Source: an uncultured Saprospiraceae bacterium (lineage in GTDB: Bacteria; Bacteroidota; Bacteroidia; Chitinophagales; Saprospiraceae). From it: 44,130 bases of DNA. The notes below the pieces were generated by a model. The model saw only the letters and a list, made by a program, of their open reading frames with translations, did no database searches and had not been told where the DNA came from. Shown one piece after another: positions 7,895 to 15,612 of the stretch (position 1 is its first letter; every line of letters starts with the position of its first letter). The DNA lies in assembly GCA_937924145.1 (NCBI GenBank), contig CALDTJ010000350.1, forward strand, positions 1 to 44,130, written 5' to 3'. The position numbers were made by a program, and so were the translations under genes.

Positions 7895-8938
7895 TTACGG
7901 CGCAGGATTCGAATACATTTGGTGTACTGCCTTAATTTCTTTTAAAATCTCATCAGACAATTCTACATTAATACTATCAATATTCTCTTTTAATTGTTCC
8001 ATTGAGGTAGCACCAATAATATTAGCTGTCAAAAACGGTTGGATATTGACAAAAGCTAAAGCCATTTGAGCTAGAGATAAACCGTGTTTTTCTGCTATTT
8101 CCAAATATTTTTTGGTTGCTTTTACGGATAATTCTCCGCTATATCGATTATAAACTTCTCCAAAAATGTTTAGTCTAGCTTTAGGTCTAGCAGTTCCTTT
8201 GATATACTTTCCAGAAAGTACGCCAAAGCCTAATGGAGAATAAGCCAATAAACCAGCATTTTCTCGGATAGACATTTCTGCCATGCCTATTTCATACGTT
8301 CTATTCAATAAACTGTATGGATTTTGTACACTGGAAACTCTAGGTAAATTATGTTGTTCTGATAATTTTAAGAAGTTGTGAAAACCCCAAGGTGTTTCGT
8401 TGGAGATACCAAAATATCGGATTTTCCCTTGTTTTACTAAGTCTTGCATTGCACCTAATAACTCTAGAAAGTTATCTTGCCACTGGTCTTTTTTAGAATG
8501 CTTATACTCTTTTTGACCAAAAAAATTAGTTTTTCTAGTCGGCCAGTGTAATTGGTATAAATCAATATAATCTGTTTGCAAACGTTTCAAACTATTGTCA
8601 GCGGCTTGCATAATAGCTCTATAGCTAAAGTCTTCTGCTCCTCTAATCCAAGTTAAATTAGGAGAGGCACCGCCAATTTTACTAGCTAAAACAACTTTAT
8701 CTCGATTGCCATTTTTCTTAAACCAAGTACCGATCACTTTCTCTGTGGAGCCGTAAGTTTCTGCTTTGCCAGGCACAGAATATAACTCAGCAGTATCCCA
8801 AAAGTTAACCCCTTGATCTAATGCGTAAGTCATTTGCTCATGACCTTCTGCCTCTGTATTTTGTTCGCCCCAAGTCATCGTACCGAGACAAATTTTACTT
8901 ACTTTTAAATTCGTTCTTCCTAACGTAGAATACTTCAT
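7895..8938 (-). CDS. tas: NADP(H)-dependent aldo-keto reductase, Tas type
   Basis: A 347-residue cytoplasmic TIM-barrel oxidoreductase of the aldo-keto reductase family, closest from memory to E. coli Tas: the opening (LGTMTWGEQNTEAEGHEQ), the DTAELYSVP segment and the C-terminal AVHQMYSNPAP line up with it. The catalytic tetrad is intact: Asp48, Tyr53, Lys87 and His131. SVQNPYSLLNR and the NADP-binding GATSMEQLKENI near the C-terminus are also present. The physiological substrate is unknown. The gene stands alone, with a candidate -7 box upstream and a fold-back repeat after its stop. Confidence 0.92.
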   Translation of the reverse strand: MKYSTLGRTNLKVSKICLGTMTWGEQNTEAEGHEQMTYALDQGVNFWDTAELYSVPGKAETYGSTEKVIGTWFKKNGNRDKVVLASKIGGASPNLTWIRGAEDFSYRAIMQAADNSLKRLQTDYIDLYQLHWPTRKTNFFGQKEYKHSKKDQWQDNFLELLGAMQDLVKQGKIRYFGISNETPWGFHNFLKLSEQHNLPRVSSVQNPYSLLNRTYEIGMAEMSIRENAGLLAYSPLGFGVLSGKYIKGTARPKARLNIFGEVYNRYSGELSVKATKKYLEIAEKHGLSLAQMALAFVNIQPFLTANIIGATSMEQLKENIDSINVELSDEILKEIKAVHQMYSNPAP

Positions 8939-8987
8939 AAAATTTATAACTTAATTTAAATAATTTTTGACTGTTTTTTGAAAAAGA

Positions 8988-8995
8988 CAAATATA
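8988..8995 (-). promoter_or_regulatory. Candidate -7 box (TATATTTG) for tas
   Basis: On the minus strand TATATTTG followed by TC fits TAnnTTTG and lies 50 bases before the tas start codon. The -33 element is not clear. Confidence 0.35.
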
Positions 8996-9067
8996 GTAAT
9001 AATTGAATAAGTACCTTTTTAAAAGGAAAAGAACGTTCTTTGTGTTTTTTAGTTTAAAAGAATAAAA

Positions 9068-9769
9068 ATGAATATCGTCATAACTGGAGGTACAAAGGGA
9101 ATTGGGAAAGCAATCGGTGAAAAATTTGCTAAAAAAGGCTTTAATGTAGCGATTTGCGCAAGAACGAAAGCAGATTTAAAAACAGTAAAAAAAGAATTAA
9201 AAACGCTCAATAAGACCATTGCTGTTTTGACGATGCAAGTGGATATGCAATCCAAAAAGCAAGTAGAGAAATTTGCTGATAAAATACTTGGAAAGTGGGG
9301 GAGTGTGGATATTATTGTCAATAATGCCGCTGCTTTTCTCCAAGGTAGTTTATTAGAAGAACCTGATGGCCTTTTGGAAAGTATGATGGCTACGAATGTC
9401 TACGGTTCTTATTATTTGACAAGGAAATTATTACCCAATTTAATAAAGCAGCAGAAAGGGCATATCTTTAATATCTGTAGTGTTGCTAGTCAAAAAGTAT
9501 ATCCTGATTGCAGTAGTTATGTGATTTCGAAGTTTGCTTTATTAGGGTTTTCGAAAGTCCTGCGACATGAATTGATGGATAAAAATATTAAAGTTACTTC
9601 GGTCATTCCTGGAGCAACTTTGACGAATTCTTGGGCTGGTGTAGAATTACCAAAAGGTCGGATTATGCCACCCGAAGATGTAGCCAATGCCGTTTGGTCT
9701 GCGTATAATATGAGTGCTAGTTCTACGGTCGAAGAAATTGTGATGCGACCGCAATTAGGCGACCTTTAA
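9068..9769 (+). CDS. Short-chain dehydrogenase/reductase
   Basis: A 233-residue classical SDR that should use NAD(P)H. The nucleotide-binding motif TGGTKGIG is at 6-13, the NNAA motif at 85-88, and the catalytic residues are Ser138, Tyr151 and Lys155 (YVISK). The C-terminal part (VIPGATLTNSW, PEDVANAVWSAY) is typical of the 3-oxoacyl-ACP reductase-like SDR branch; the substrate cannot be deduced. It is followed after 71 bases, including a palindromic repeat, by an NTF2-like gene on the same strand. Confidence 0.93.
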   Translation: MNIVITGGTKGIGKAIGEKFAKKGFNVAICARTKADLKTVKKELKTLNKTIAVLTMQVDMQSKKQVEKFADKILGKWGSVDIIVNNAAAFLQGSLLEEPDGLLESMMATNVYGSYYLTRKLLPNLIKQQKGHIFNICSVASQKVYPDCSSYVISKFALLGFSKVLRHELMDKNIKVTSVIPGATLTNSWAGVELPKGRIMPPEDVANAVWSAYNMSASSTVEEIVMRPQLGDL

Positions 9770-9790
9770 GAAATTTAAAATGTAAAATTC

Positions 9791-9827
9791 TAAACCCGCC
9801 AGCCTGGCATTTAGTCGGGCAGGTTTA
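9791..9827. repeat. Palindromic repeat between SDR and NTF2-like genes
   Basis: Outer arms TAAACCCGCC and GGCAGGTTTA pair with one mismatch around an inner GCCAG-C-CTGGC palindrome (9798-9808). It lies between two co-oriented genes, so an attenuation role is possible. Confidence 0.6.
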
Positions 9828-9840
9828 AAATATAAAAGTG

Positions 9841-10242
9841 ATGACAAGTGAAAAACCGCACGTTCTAAATCGTTGGTACGAATACATGAAAGACCACGAT
9901 TATACGATCTTAGATGAACTACTAGCAGAAGACGTTGTTTTTCATTCACCAGTGGTACATACGCCACAAAGAGGTAAGAAAATTACTAAGATCTATTTGA
10001 TGGCGGCTGACAAAGTGTTAGGAACTGGCGATTTTACTTACACCAAAGAAATTACGAGTAATCAGCAGATTATGCTAGAGTTTACAACGGTTATAGACGG
10101 TGTGACGATCAACGGTGTAGATATTGTAACCTATAATGACAATAACCAAATTACAGAATTTAAAGTGATGGTTCGACCATTACAAGGCATGCAAAAACTA
10201 CATCAGAAGATGATGGAAATGTTAGCCAATTTTAAGAAGTAG
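9841..10242 (+). CDS. NTF2-like (SnoaL-type) small protein
   Basis: A 133-residue cytoplasmic protein with the cone-shaped NTF2 fold pattern: an N-terminal helix pair (VLNRWYEYMKDHDYTILDELL), the typical ADVVFHSPV-like strand (AEDVVFHSPVVHTPQRGKK), then strands ending TEFKVMVRPLQGM. Such proteins can be small isomerases or hydrolases or just ligand binders; no specific catalytic set can be named. The ATG at 9841 is preferred over the GTG immediately before it at 9838. It follows the SDR gene and may be co-transcribed with it. Confidence 0.8.
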   Translation: MTSEKPHVLNRWYEYMKDHDYTILDELLAEDVVFHSPVVHTPQRGKKITKIYLMAADKVLGTGDFTYTKEITSNQQIMLEFTTVIDGVTINGVDIVTYNDNNQITEFKVMVRPLQGMQKLHQKMMEMLANFKK

Positions 10243-10243
10243 A

Positions 10244-10284
10244 CTGGTTGCTAGTTTCGAGCGCAACCAGCAACTAGCAACCAG
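10244..10284. repeat. Inverted repeat, 13-bp perfect arms
   Basis: CTGGTTGCTAGTT (10244-10256) pairs exactly with 10272-10284; the region is also tandemly repetitive (CAACCAG / AACTAG units). It begins two bases after the stop codon of the NTF2-like gene and may terminate or attenuate transcription. Confidence 0.75.
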
Positions 10285-10303
10285 CAACTAATCAACCAGA
10301 AAT

Positions 10304-10687
10304 ATGAAACTAAGATGTGTCCACAATAGTATCCGAATTCGCATTAAGAAATCGGAACTACAAAAATTAGATACTGAAGGGATTATTACAGAGACCGTCT
10401 CTTTTGGGGGGGCTACTATGTTTGCTTATACCTTAGCTGTTGATGCTTTACGAGATGAAGTGAATGCAGAATATATGGATAATTTATTAGCAGTGCATAT
10501 TCCTTTGGTACAGGCACAACACTGGATAACGACCAATGAAGTTGGTATTGAGGTCAACAAATCTTTAGACAATGGAGAAAACTTACATATTCTAATAGAA
10601 AAAGACTTCCCATGTGTAGATAGAGTAGAGGAAGATAAATGGGATACTTTCACAGAATTGGCAACTAAAAAGCCCGATGTTTGTTAG
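10304..10687 (+). CDS. Small conserved hypothetical protein (DUF7009-like)
   Basis: A 127-residue soluble protein. The opening MKLRCVHNSIRIRIKKSEL with a following TVSFGGATMFAYTL recalls short Bacteroidota/Planctomycete proteins grouped as DUF7009, recalled from memory and not checked. The pattern suggests a small beta-sheet fold with a DF-C-V-D-R segment near the end (KDFPCVDRVEEDKWDTF). No function is known. It is 64 bases upstream of the next small gene on the same strand. Confidence 0.75.
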   Translation: MKLRCVHNSIRIRIKKSELQKLDTEGIITETVSFGGATMFAYTLAVDALRDEVNAEYMDNLLAVHIPLVQAQHWITTNEVGIEVNKSLDNGENLHILIEKDFPCVDRVEEDKWDTFTELATKKPDVC

Positions 10688-10751
10688 GTACGCTCCACGT
10701 TTCTGATAATTTTAAATTATCTGGTACGTTTTACCATAACAAATTGACTTT

Positions 10752-11141
10752 ATGAGAGATACCGCACTTACAGCACTTCGCCCTTTAATTCCTACCATTA
10801 TTGATAAAAATGCAGTAAACCCTGCCGAATTATTTCAAAATAGAACCCTTCGACCTATTTTAAAATTACAGAATGATTTATTAGATGGTATTTTTAGACA
10901 ATATATCATCAAACGAAAAGGAGCTTTTCACAAGTTGGATCAATCCAAACAAGTCGCTTATATTGAAAATAGTATTAGAAAGGATTTAAGATTTAAAAAT
11001 CTTTTGGTAGGCGTGATAACAGGGCATTTTACCCTTGAGGAATGGGCATTGTTTATTGCAGATGAGGGAGAGTTGACTAAACGAATGACAAATTTATTGG
11101 TACAGCGATTGACTAGTCAGGTGGTTGCATTCAGAGTATAA
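10752..11141 (+). CDS. Small conserved Bacteroidota protein, function unknown
   Basis: A 129-residue mostly helical soluble protein: FQNRTLRPILKLQNDLL, then AYIENSIRKDLRFKNLLVG and a C-terminal ELTKRMTNLLVQRL. From memory it matches a short family in Bacteroidota that databases sometimes call glyoxalase; none of the glyoxalase metal ligands are visible, so I would not use that name. It ends directly at a long inverted repeat shared with the convergent ppa gene. Confidence 0.78.
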   Translation: MRDTALTALRPLIPTIIDKNAVNPAELFQNRTLRPILKLQNDLLDGIFRQYIIKRKGAFHKLDQSKQVAYIENSIRKDLRFKNLLVGVITGHFTLEEWALFIADEGELTKRMTNLLVQRLTSQVVAFRV

Positions 11142-11224
11142 TAACCGTAGCTTAGGCTTTTAGCCTGAGCTTGTATAATTTGCAAAAAGCGGTATGCTCA
11201 GGCTGAAAGCCTAAGCTACGGTTA
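11142..11224. repeat. Inverted repeat with 29-bp arms between convergent genes
   Basis: Arms 11142-11170 and 11196-11224 are complementary at 28 of 29 positions, with a 25-base loop. The core is of the GTAGCTTAGGCTTT/AGCCTGAGC type and is itself internally palindromic. It occupies the gap from the last base of the upstream gene to 10 bases before the ppa stop. Confidence 0.88.
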
Positions 11225-11234
11225 CGATATATTT

Positions 11235-11960
11235 TTACAAGTCCTTCAAAATCTCCTGTTGACGCTGTCCAAAGTTAAAAGCCTCCATCAAAGTCATAGA
11301 CATTACATCTTCTAGATTTCCATAAGCCTTTTGATAATCTAACTGACTTCTTCGAATAACTTCTTGGGCCTCTGCTCGACCGTAAGTGTGGGTAATTTCA
11401 CATTTAGGTTTATCGCCTGGCAATTGCTTATAAGTTAAGAAGTAGTGCTGCAATCTGTTGATAATAGAAGGAGGTAATTCAGATACATCATTCCACTTTC
11501 CATAGACTTCATCATTTTCAAGAACAGCGATAATTTTATCATCCGCTTCGCCACCATCTAACATTCGGAAACCTCCGATTGGCTTAGCTTTGACGATGAT
11601 GTTACCATGTGTTACTTCTCGCTCCGTCAATACACAAATATCTAGTGGATCATCATCACCGATGATACCTGTTCTGCCTGTTTGCTCCATACAGTAGGCT
11701 GCTACTTCATCTTTACAGTAAGTTTGCGGCACAAAACCGTAAAGTGCAGGAACAATATTAGAGAATTTCTGAGGACGGTCAATTTTTAAATAGCCCGTTT
11801 TTTTATCTACTTCATATTTTACCGTATCAGAAGGGATTACTTCTATGAAAGAAGTAACAATTTTCGGTGTTCGACTACCAATTTCGATGCCGTGCCAAGG
11901 ATGTGATTTATATCGAAGGCCAATTAATTTCCACAATTTATCGTATGCCTCTTGTCCCAT
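11235..11960 (-). CDS. ppa: Inorganic pyrophosphatase (family I)
   Basis: Hydrolyses pyrophosphate to phosphate and so drives biosynthetic reactions. The 241-residue protein is longer than E. coli Ppa (about 176) and resembles the extended form of Bacteroidota and Chlamydiae. The metal-binding motif GDDDPLDICVL carries Asp102, Asp104 and Asp107; the substrate-binding region YGFVPQTYC and the GGFRMLDGGEADDKIIAV segment are in their usual order. The C-terminal extension (about 190-241) is helical. Cytoplasmic; monocistronic with a candidate -7 box upstream and the 29-bp-arm repeat downstream. Confidence 0.95.
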   Translation of the reverse strand: MGQEAYDKLWKLIGLRYKSHPWHGIEIGSRTPKIVTSFIEVIPSDTVKYEVDKKTGYLKIDRPQKFSNIVPALYGFVPQTYCKDEVAAYCMEQTGRTGIIGDDDPLDICVLTEREVTHGNIIVKAKPIGGFRMLDGGEADDKIIAVLENDEVYGKWNDVSELPPSIINRLQHYFLTYKQLPGDKPKCEITHTYGRAEAQEVIRRSQLDYQKAYGNLEDVMSMTLMEAFNFGQRQQEILKDL

Positions 11961-12017
11961 TTTTTAAGTCGTTTGGTGATTATTAAATTATTGATAACTA
12001 ATTATACATTTAGACTA

Positions 12018-12025
12018 CAAAATTA
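12018..12025 (-). promoter_or_regulatory. Candidate -7 box (TAATTTTG) for ppa
   Basis: On the minus strand TAATTTTG followed by TAG matches TAnnTTTG and lies 58 bases before the ppa ATG. Confidence 0.4.
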
Positions 12026-12129
12026 TAGCAATTATTGCATTGATGCCATAATAATAGCTCGTATTTAGAATTATGTTTTGTAACGATATTTTTACGGGAA
12101 AGTTTTACAAATTTTATTTGGATTTATTA

Positions 12130-12819
12130 CTAAAATGCATAATCCAAAATGGCTTTCACGTGTATAGCTGTTGTATCAAAAACAGGTAAGTCCGTATCTG
12201 CCTGTTTGATAAGTAATGGAATTTCGGTACAACCTAAAATAGCACCTTCTATTTGTGCGTCTTTTTGCATTCTGTCAATGACTTCTAGGTAAGTAGCCTT
12301 GCTTTTTTTTGTAAAAATAGCTTTAGATAATTGGGTCATGATAATTTCATGAGTGATTTCCATTTCTTCGTTATTGGGAATAACTGTTTTGATTCGGTGT
12401 TTGGCCAAAGCCCTACGGTAAACGTCATCTTTCATGGTAAAAGCAACACCTAATAGTCCCACTTTCTGCAAACCTCTCGCTGCGATAGCTTTAGAAGTAG
12501 CTTCATAAATATCTACATAAGGTAGATTAGTATTTTGAGCAACTTGATGGCCTACCTTAGAAATTGTATTGGAACCAATGGCAAAAAAGTCTGCTCCTGC
12601 TTTTTTTAGTTCTAATACTTTTGCTGTTATATAATTGGCTAATCCATCCCAATCTCCTATTGGTAAAAAAGGATAGATTTCTCCCATATCTACTGAGTTA
12701 ATCAACATATTAGCCGAATGAAATCCACCTAAACGATCATTTACAGCTTGATTAATTTGTCGATAATATTCTTGAGTAGAAACCCAAGTAACACCACCGA
12801 TGAGTCCTATTTTTTTCAT
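12130..12819 (-). CDS. Aspartate/glutamate racemase-family protein lacking one catalytic Cys
   Basis: A 229-residue protein of the Asp/Glu racemase family, close in layout to E. coli YgeA: MKKIGLIGGVTW at the start, GGFHSANMLINSVD, and a C-terminal PVFDTTAIH. Family members use two cysteines as acid and base. The second is present (LGCTEIPLL, Cys197), but the first, in the LCTNT-like motif, is replaced: the sequence reads AIGSNTISK, with Gly82 at the Cys position. It may therefore be a non-racemising relative. The ATG at 12819 is chosen because it gives the family N-terminus and starts seven bases after the stop of the DUF2461 gene; an earlier in-frame ATG at 12858 would overlap that gene. 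The two are likely one operon. Confidence 0.88.
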   Translation of the reverse strand: MKKIGLIGGVTWVSTQEYYRQINQAVNDRLGGFHSANMLINSVDMGEIYPFLPIGDWDGLANYITAKVLELKKAGADFFAIGSNTISKVGHQVAQNTNLPYVDIYEATSKAIAARGLQKVGLLGVAFTMKDDVYRRALAKHRIKTVIPNNEEMEITHEIIMTQLSKAIFTKKSKATYLEVIDRMQKDAQIEGAILGCTEIPLLIKQADTDLPVFDTTAIHVKAILDYAF

Positions 12820-12826
12820 ATTATGT

Positions 12827-13492
12827 TTAACTGTAAGATTCATATAAAAATTCCCCAAAATCTTGCACTGCCATAAAATGCTCCATGCAAATGTCTACGA
12901 GATTGTCTTTTAAAATAATATCCGCAGGAAAAATATGGTTGACATAGAATGATTTTTTAATCAATAATGGCTGTTCTTTATATTCTTCTGCAAATTCTTT
13001 AGGAATACGCTTGTGTTCCTCTCCTTTCACTTCGCCGAATTTTTCTTTAAAATTTTTATCAGCTAGAATATTTTGAAAACCCTTCATATCCGATACTATT
13101 GCTTCTCGAATTAGCTTCACCTGTTTTGGCTGTGGCCGAAAAGCACCCGCGTAAATAGCAAATTCATCGAAACCAGAATGAATGTAAATCCCATTTGGTT
13201 TCATGCCCTTGCGTCCGCCTTCGCCTACGATGGCAGCCATATTGGTTTTGTAAGGTGTTTTATCTTTCGAAAAACGCACATCTTTATAGATTCGAAACAT
13301 CGCCTCTTTTGGTGTAATCGAAATTCGGGTGTCTGCGGCACTTGCCACCTCAATCAAATCTTGTAAAAATGCTTTGAACGGTGCCTCTACACTGTCTTTG
13401 AATCGCTTTTTGTGATCGTTGAACCAATCTCGATTATTATTTCCTGATAGTTCCGTAAGGAAATTGAGGTAGTCTTGAGTGAAGTAGGACAT
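12827..13492 (-). CDS. DUF2461 family protein
   Basis: A 221-residue soluble protein of the DUF2461/TIGR02453 family. Hallmarks are NNNRDWFNDHKKRF (18-31) and RIYKDVRFSKDKTPYKTN (67-84), followed by GIYIHSGFDEFAIYAG and a basic helical C-terminal half. The biochemical role of the family is unknown. It is the first gene of a two-gene minus-strand unit with the racemase-like gene and is divergent from the MDR gene, with which it shares a 92-base promoter region. Confidence 0.92.
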   Translation of the reverse strand: MSYFTQDYLNFLTELSGNNNRDWFNDHKKRFKDSVEAPFKAFLQDLIEVASAADTRISITPKEAMFRIYKDVRFSKDKTPYKTNMAAIVGEGGRKGMKPNGIYIHSGFDEFAIYAGAFRPQPKQVKLIREAIVSDMKGFQNILADKNFKEKFGEVKGEEHKRIPKEFAEEYKEQPLLIKKSFYVNHIFPADIILKDNLVDICMEHFMAVQDFGEFLYESYS

Positions 13493-13502
13493 TTAAAATA
13501 AA

Positions 13503-13532
13503 TTGTGTAGAATTAAAGAATGAGTATATTTG
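13503..13532 (+). promoter_or_regulatory. Bacteroidota-type promoter for the MDR gene
   Basis: TTG (13503-13505), 19-base spacer and TATATTTG (13525-13532) fit the -33/-7 arrangement TTG-N17-23-TAnnTTTG. The MDR start codon is 53 bases further on. This is the best-spaced promoter candidate in the window. Confidence 0.55.
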
Positions 13533-13584
13533 ATGCTAATTTACAATACTCTATCTAGAAAGTTTAAAACCTATAAATAAAATA

Positions 13585-14601
13585 ATGCAAAGACAATCCT
13601 ACCAACTCAAAGCAGGCAGCATCGCCAATCTAAAATTAGTTACTTCCGAATTACTTGATCCTGTTGGCGACGAAGTAACCATTGCTGTCAAAGCAATCGG
13701 CTTAAATTTCGCAGATATTTTTGCCATGTTTGGCTTGTATAGTGCTACTCCTAAAGGGACTTTTATTCCTGGTTTAGAGTATTCGGGCGAAGTGATTAAA
13801 GTCGGACCTGATGCTAAAATTTATAAGGTTGGAGATAAAATAATGGGTGTCACTCGTTTTGGCGGCTATACTTCGCACTTGAATATGGATGAAGGGCACA
13901 TTATGCCTTTGCCTGACGGATGGACTTTTGAAGAAGGTGCGGCTTATTTAGTACAAGTTTTAACAGCTTTTTATGGCTTGAAAAACTTAGGAGCCATTAG
14001 AGAAAACTATTCAATTTTGATTCACAGTGCAGCAGGTGGTGTAGGTATTTTAGCGAATCGGATCGCCAAAAAATATGGTGCTTATACCATTGGAACCGTT
14101 GGAAGTGTTAAAAAGGTAGACTTTGTTAAGCAAGAAGGTTATAATGAAGTTATCGTACGAAATAAATCGACTTTTAAAAACGATTTAACTAAAGCCTTAG
14201 ATGGCAGAGAATTGAATTTGGTGATGGAATGTATTGGTGGCTCTTTTTTCAAAAATGCTTACGACATCATGGCGCCTGAAGGTAGAGTGATTTTTTATGG
14301 TGCAGCTAGATATGCCTCTCCTGGTAGCCGCCCCAATTACTTTAAAGTGCTTTGGGAACATTTGACGAGACCAATGATTGATCCACAATCCATGAGTGAA
14401 ATTAATAAAGGTATTCTGGGTTTCAACTTGATCTACTTATACGAAAGAACCCCTTTGATGCATAGTTTGATCGATGAGTTAAAGGATTTAGATATTGGAA
14501 AACCCCATGTTGGGCATGTTTTTGATTTTCCAAATTTGATTGATGCGATTAAGTTATTTCAAACGGGACAAACGATTGGGAAAGTGGTGGTGAAAGTGTA
14601 A
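13585..14601 (+). CDS. Quinone-oxidoreductase-like medium-chain dehydrogenase
   Basis: A 338-residue MDR-superfamily oxidoreductase. The GroES-like N-terminal domain shows GLNFADIFAMFGLY and PGLEYSGEV; the Rossmann domain carries the nucleotide loop AAGGVG (149-154) followed by a helix and IGTVGSVKKVDF. The Cys/His zinc ligands of alcohol dehydrogenases are absent, so it belongs to the zinc-free quinone reductase / VAT-1-like branch and should reduce quinones or activated alkenes with NAD(P)H. Substrate unknown. Followed one base after its stop by a compound fold-back repeat. Confidence 0.92.
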   Translation: MQRQSYQLKAGSIANLKLVTSELLDPVGDEVTIAVKAIGLNFADIFAMFGLYSATPKGTFIPGLEYSGEVIKVGPDAKIYKVGDKIMGVTRFGGYTSHLNMDEGHIMPLPDGWTFEEGAAYLVQVLTAFYGLKNLGAIRENYSILIHSAAGGVGILANRIAKKYGAYTIGTVGSVKKVDFVKQEGYNEVIVRNKSTFKNDLTKALDGRELNLVMECIGGSFFKNAYDIMAPEGRVIFYGAARYASPGSRPNYFKVLWEHLTRPMIDPQSMSEINKGILGFNLIYLYERTPLMHSLIDELKDLDIGKPHVGHVFDFPNLIDAIKLFQTGQTIGKVVVKV

Positions 14602-14702
14602 CTCAGATGATGGGGTCACTTCAAGTGCCCCCGTCATTTTGAACAATAAAAAATAAAATAATAAAAATTAGCGGGGCACTAAAAGTGACCCGCTAATCTG
14701 AG
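14602..14702. repeat. Compound double-hairpin repeat
   Basis: CTCAGAT (14602-14608) and ATCTGAG (14696-14702) bracket two hairpins: 14607-14637 (GGGGTCACTT / AAGTGCCCCC) and 14668-14696 (AGCGGGGCACT / AGTGACCCGCT). The two hairpins are also complementary to each other, so alternative pairings are possible. An A/T-only spacer (about 14645-14667) joins them. It lies between the co-oriented MDR and head-GIN genes. Confidence 0.82.
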
Positions 14703-14778
14703 AAAAGCAACCCTCTCAAAAATACCTTGTCTATATAAACAGAACGATCAATTTGCCAACAAAAAAAATCAAAAAATA

Positions 14779-15462
14779 ATGAAGAAATCTAACTTATTTT
14801 TTAGTGTCTTATTTTTAAGTTTAGCCATGTCTTTCTCTGCAAGTGCGCAGTGGAATTCGTGGGGGAAAAGTATAAAAGGAGAAGGTTCTAGAGTTACAAA
14901 AACTTTGGATCTAGATGAGTTTACAGGTGTCAATGTATCTATCGGAGCAGAGGTACATTTGCGTCAAGGTAAAAAGCAGAAAGTAGAAATAAAGGCGCAA
15001 AAAAATATTATTGACCTCATTAACAGAGATGTTAGAGGTGACAATTGGAGTATTCGATTAGAAAAAGGCGTGAATTTGAGAAGACATGATGGTATTGATA
15101 TTTATATCACGATGCCTATGATCGAAGAACTTGGAGTCTCAGGGGCAGGAAGTATCGAAGGGGAAACTGATTTTGAAGGACTAGGAGATTTAGAAGTTTC
15201 TATTTCTGGTTCTGGCGATATTACTTTGAGTGGGTCTGGTGAAGATTTGGAAGTGAGTGTAGCGGGGTCTGGTGATATTGATATGGCTGACTTCAAAGTG
15301 GATGATTGTTCAGTAAGTATCGCTGGTAGCGGGGACTGTGAGGTACACGTTTCTAAAAATTTAAAAGTAAGTATTGCTGGTAGTGGCGATGTGAAATATA
15401 AAGGAGATCCTGATAAAGTGAAGTCGAGTATCGCTGGTAGTGGCGATGTGAGAAGTTTTTAA
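14779..15462 (+). CDS. Secreted head-GIN domain (DUF2807) protein
   Basis: A 227-residue exported protein with a signal peptide (1-23, cleavage after SASA). The mature part is a putative auto-transporter adhesin head GIN domain (DUF2807): short strands with a repeating S-x-A/S-GSGD motif, seen as SGSGD, VAGSGD, IAGSGD and again twice at the end, consistent with a right-handed beta-helix. Probably periplasmic or cell surface; role unknown. The last two repeats are nearly identical at DNA level (around 15368-15392 and 15425-15449), which could allow slippage-driven length change. Downstream is the convergent two-receiver protein gene. Confidence 0.9.
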   Translation: MKKSNLFFSVLFLSLAMSFSASAQWNSWGKSIKGEGSRVTKTLDLDEFTGVNVSIGAEVHLRQGKKQKVEIKAQKNIIDLINRDVRGDNWSIRLEKGVNLRRHDGIDIYITMPMIEELGVSGAGSIEGETDFEGLGDLEVSISGSGDITLSGSGEDLEVSVAGSGDIDMADFKVDDCSVSIAGSGDCEVHVSKNLKVSIAGSGDVKYKGDPDKVKSSIAGSGDVRSF

Positions 15463-15472
15463 AAAAGAAGAG

Positions 15473-15604
15473 AGAAGAGAGATTGCTTCGCTGACAGAAG
15501 AGAGATTACGGTTGATGGTCAACCATAATTTCCAATTTTTTACATCGTAGCAGTCTCACTTCTCACAGTCCATGAAATGGACGATCTCACTTCTCACAAC
15601 GAAG
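15473..15604. repeat. Cluster of short palindromes and direct repeats
   Basis: This 150-base convergent gap holds two copies of AGAAGAGAGATT (15473-15484, 15496-15507), a GGTTG/CAACC palindrome (15510-15524), two copies of TCTCACTTCTCAC (ending 15566 and 15597), a TCCAT/ATGGA palindrome (15569-15581), and outer CTTCG/CGAAG arms (15486-15490, 15600-15604). The purine-rich left units can pair imperfectly with the pyrimidine-rich right units. A related GTGAGAAAGTGAGA stretch is found at 23961-23974. Confidence 0.7.
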
Positions 15605-15612
15605 TGGTCTCA

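Noticed and set aside
7895-7925. tRNA-like GATTCGAAT string
   Set aside because: It lies inside the tas coding sequence and has no surrounding cloverleaf.
10752-11141. Naming this gene glyoxalase
   Set aside because: The label seems inherited in databases; the sequence is helical and lacks the His/Glu metal ligands of the glyoxalase fold.
15190-15460. CRISPR-like regular repeats
   Set aside because: The spacing comes from protein repeats (GSGD turns) inside a coding frame; there are no unique spacers or cas genes.
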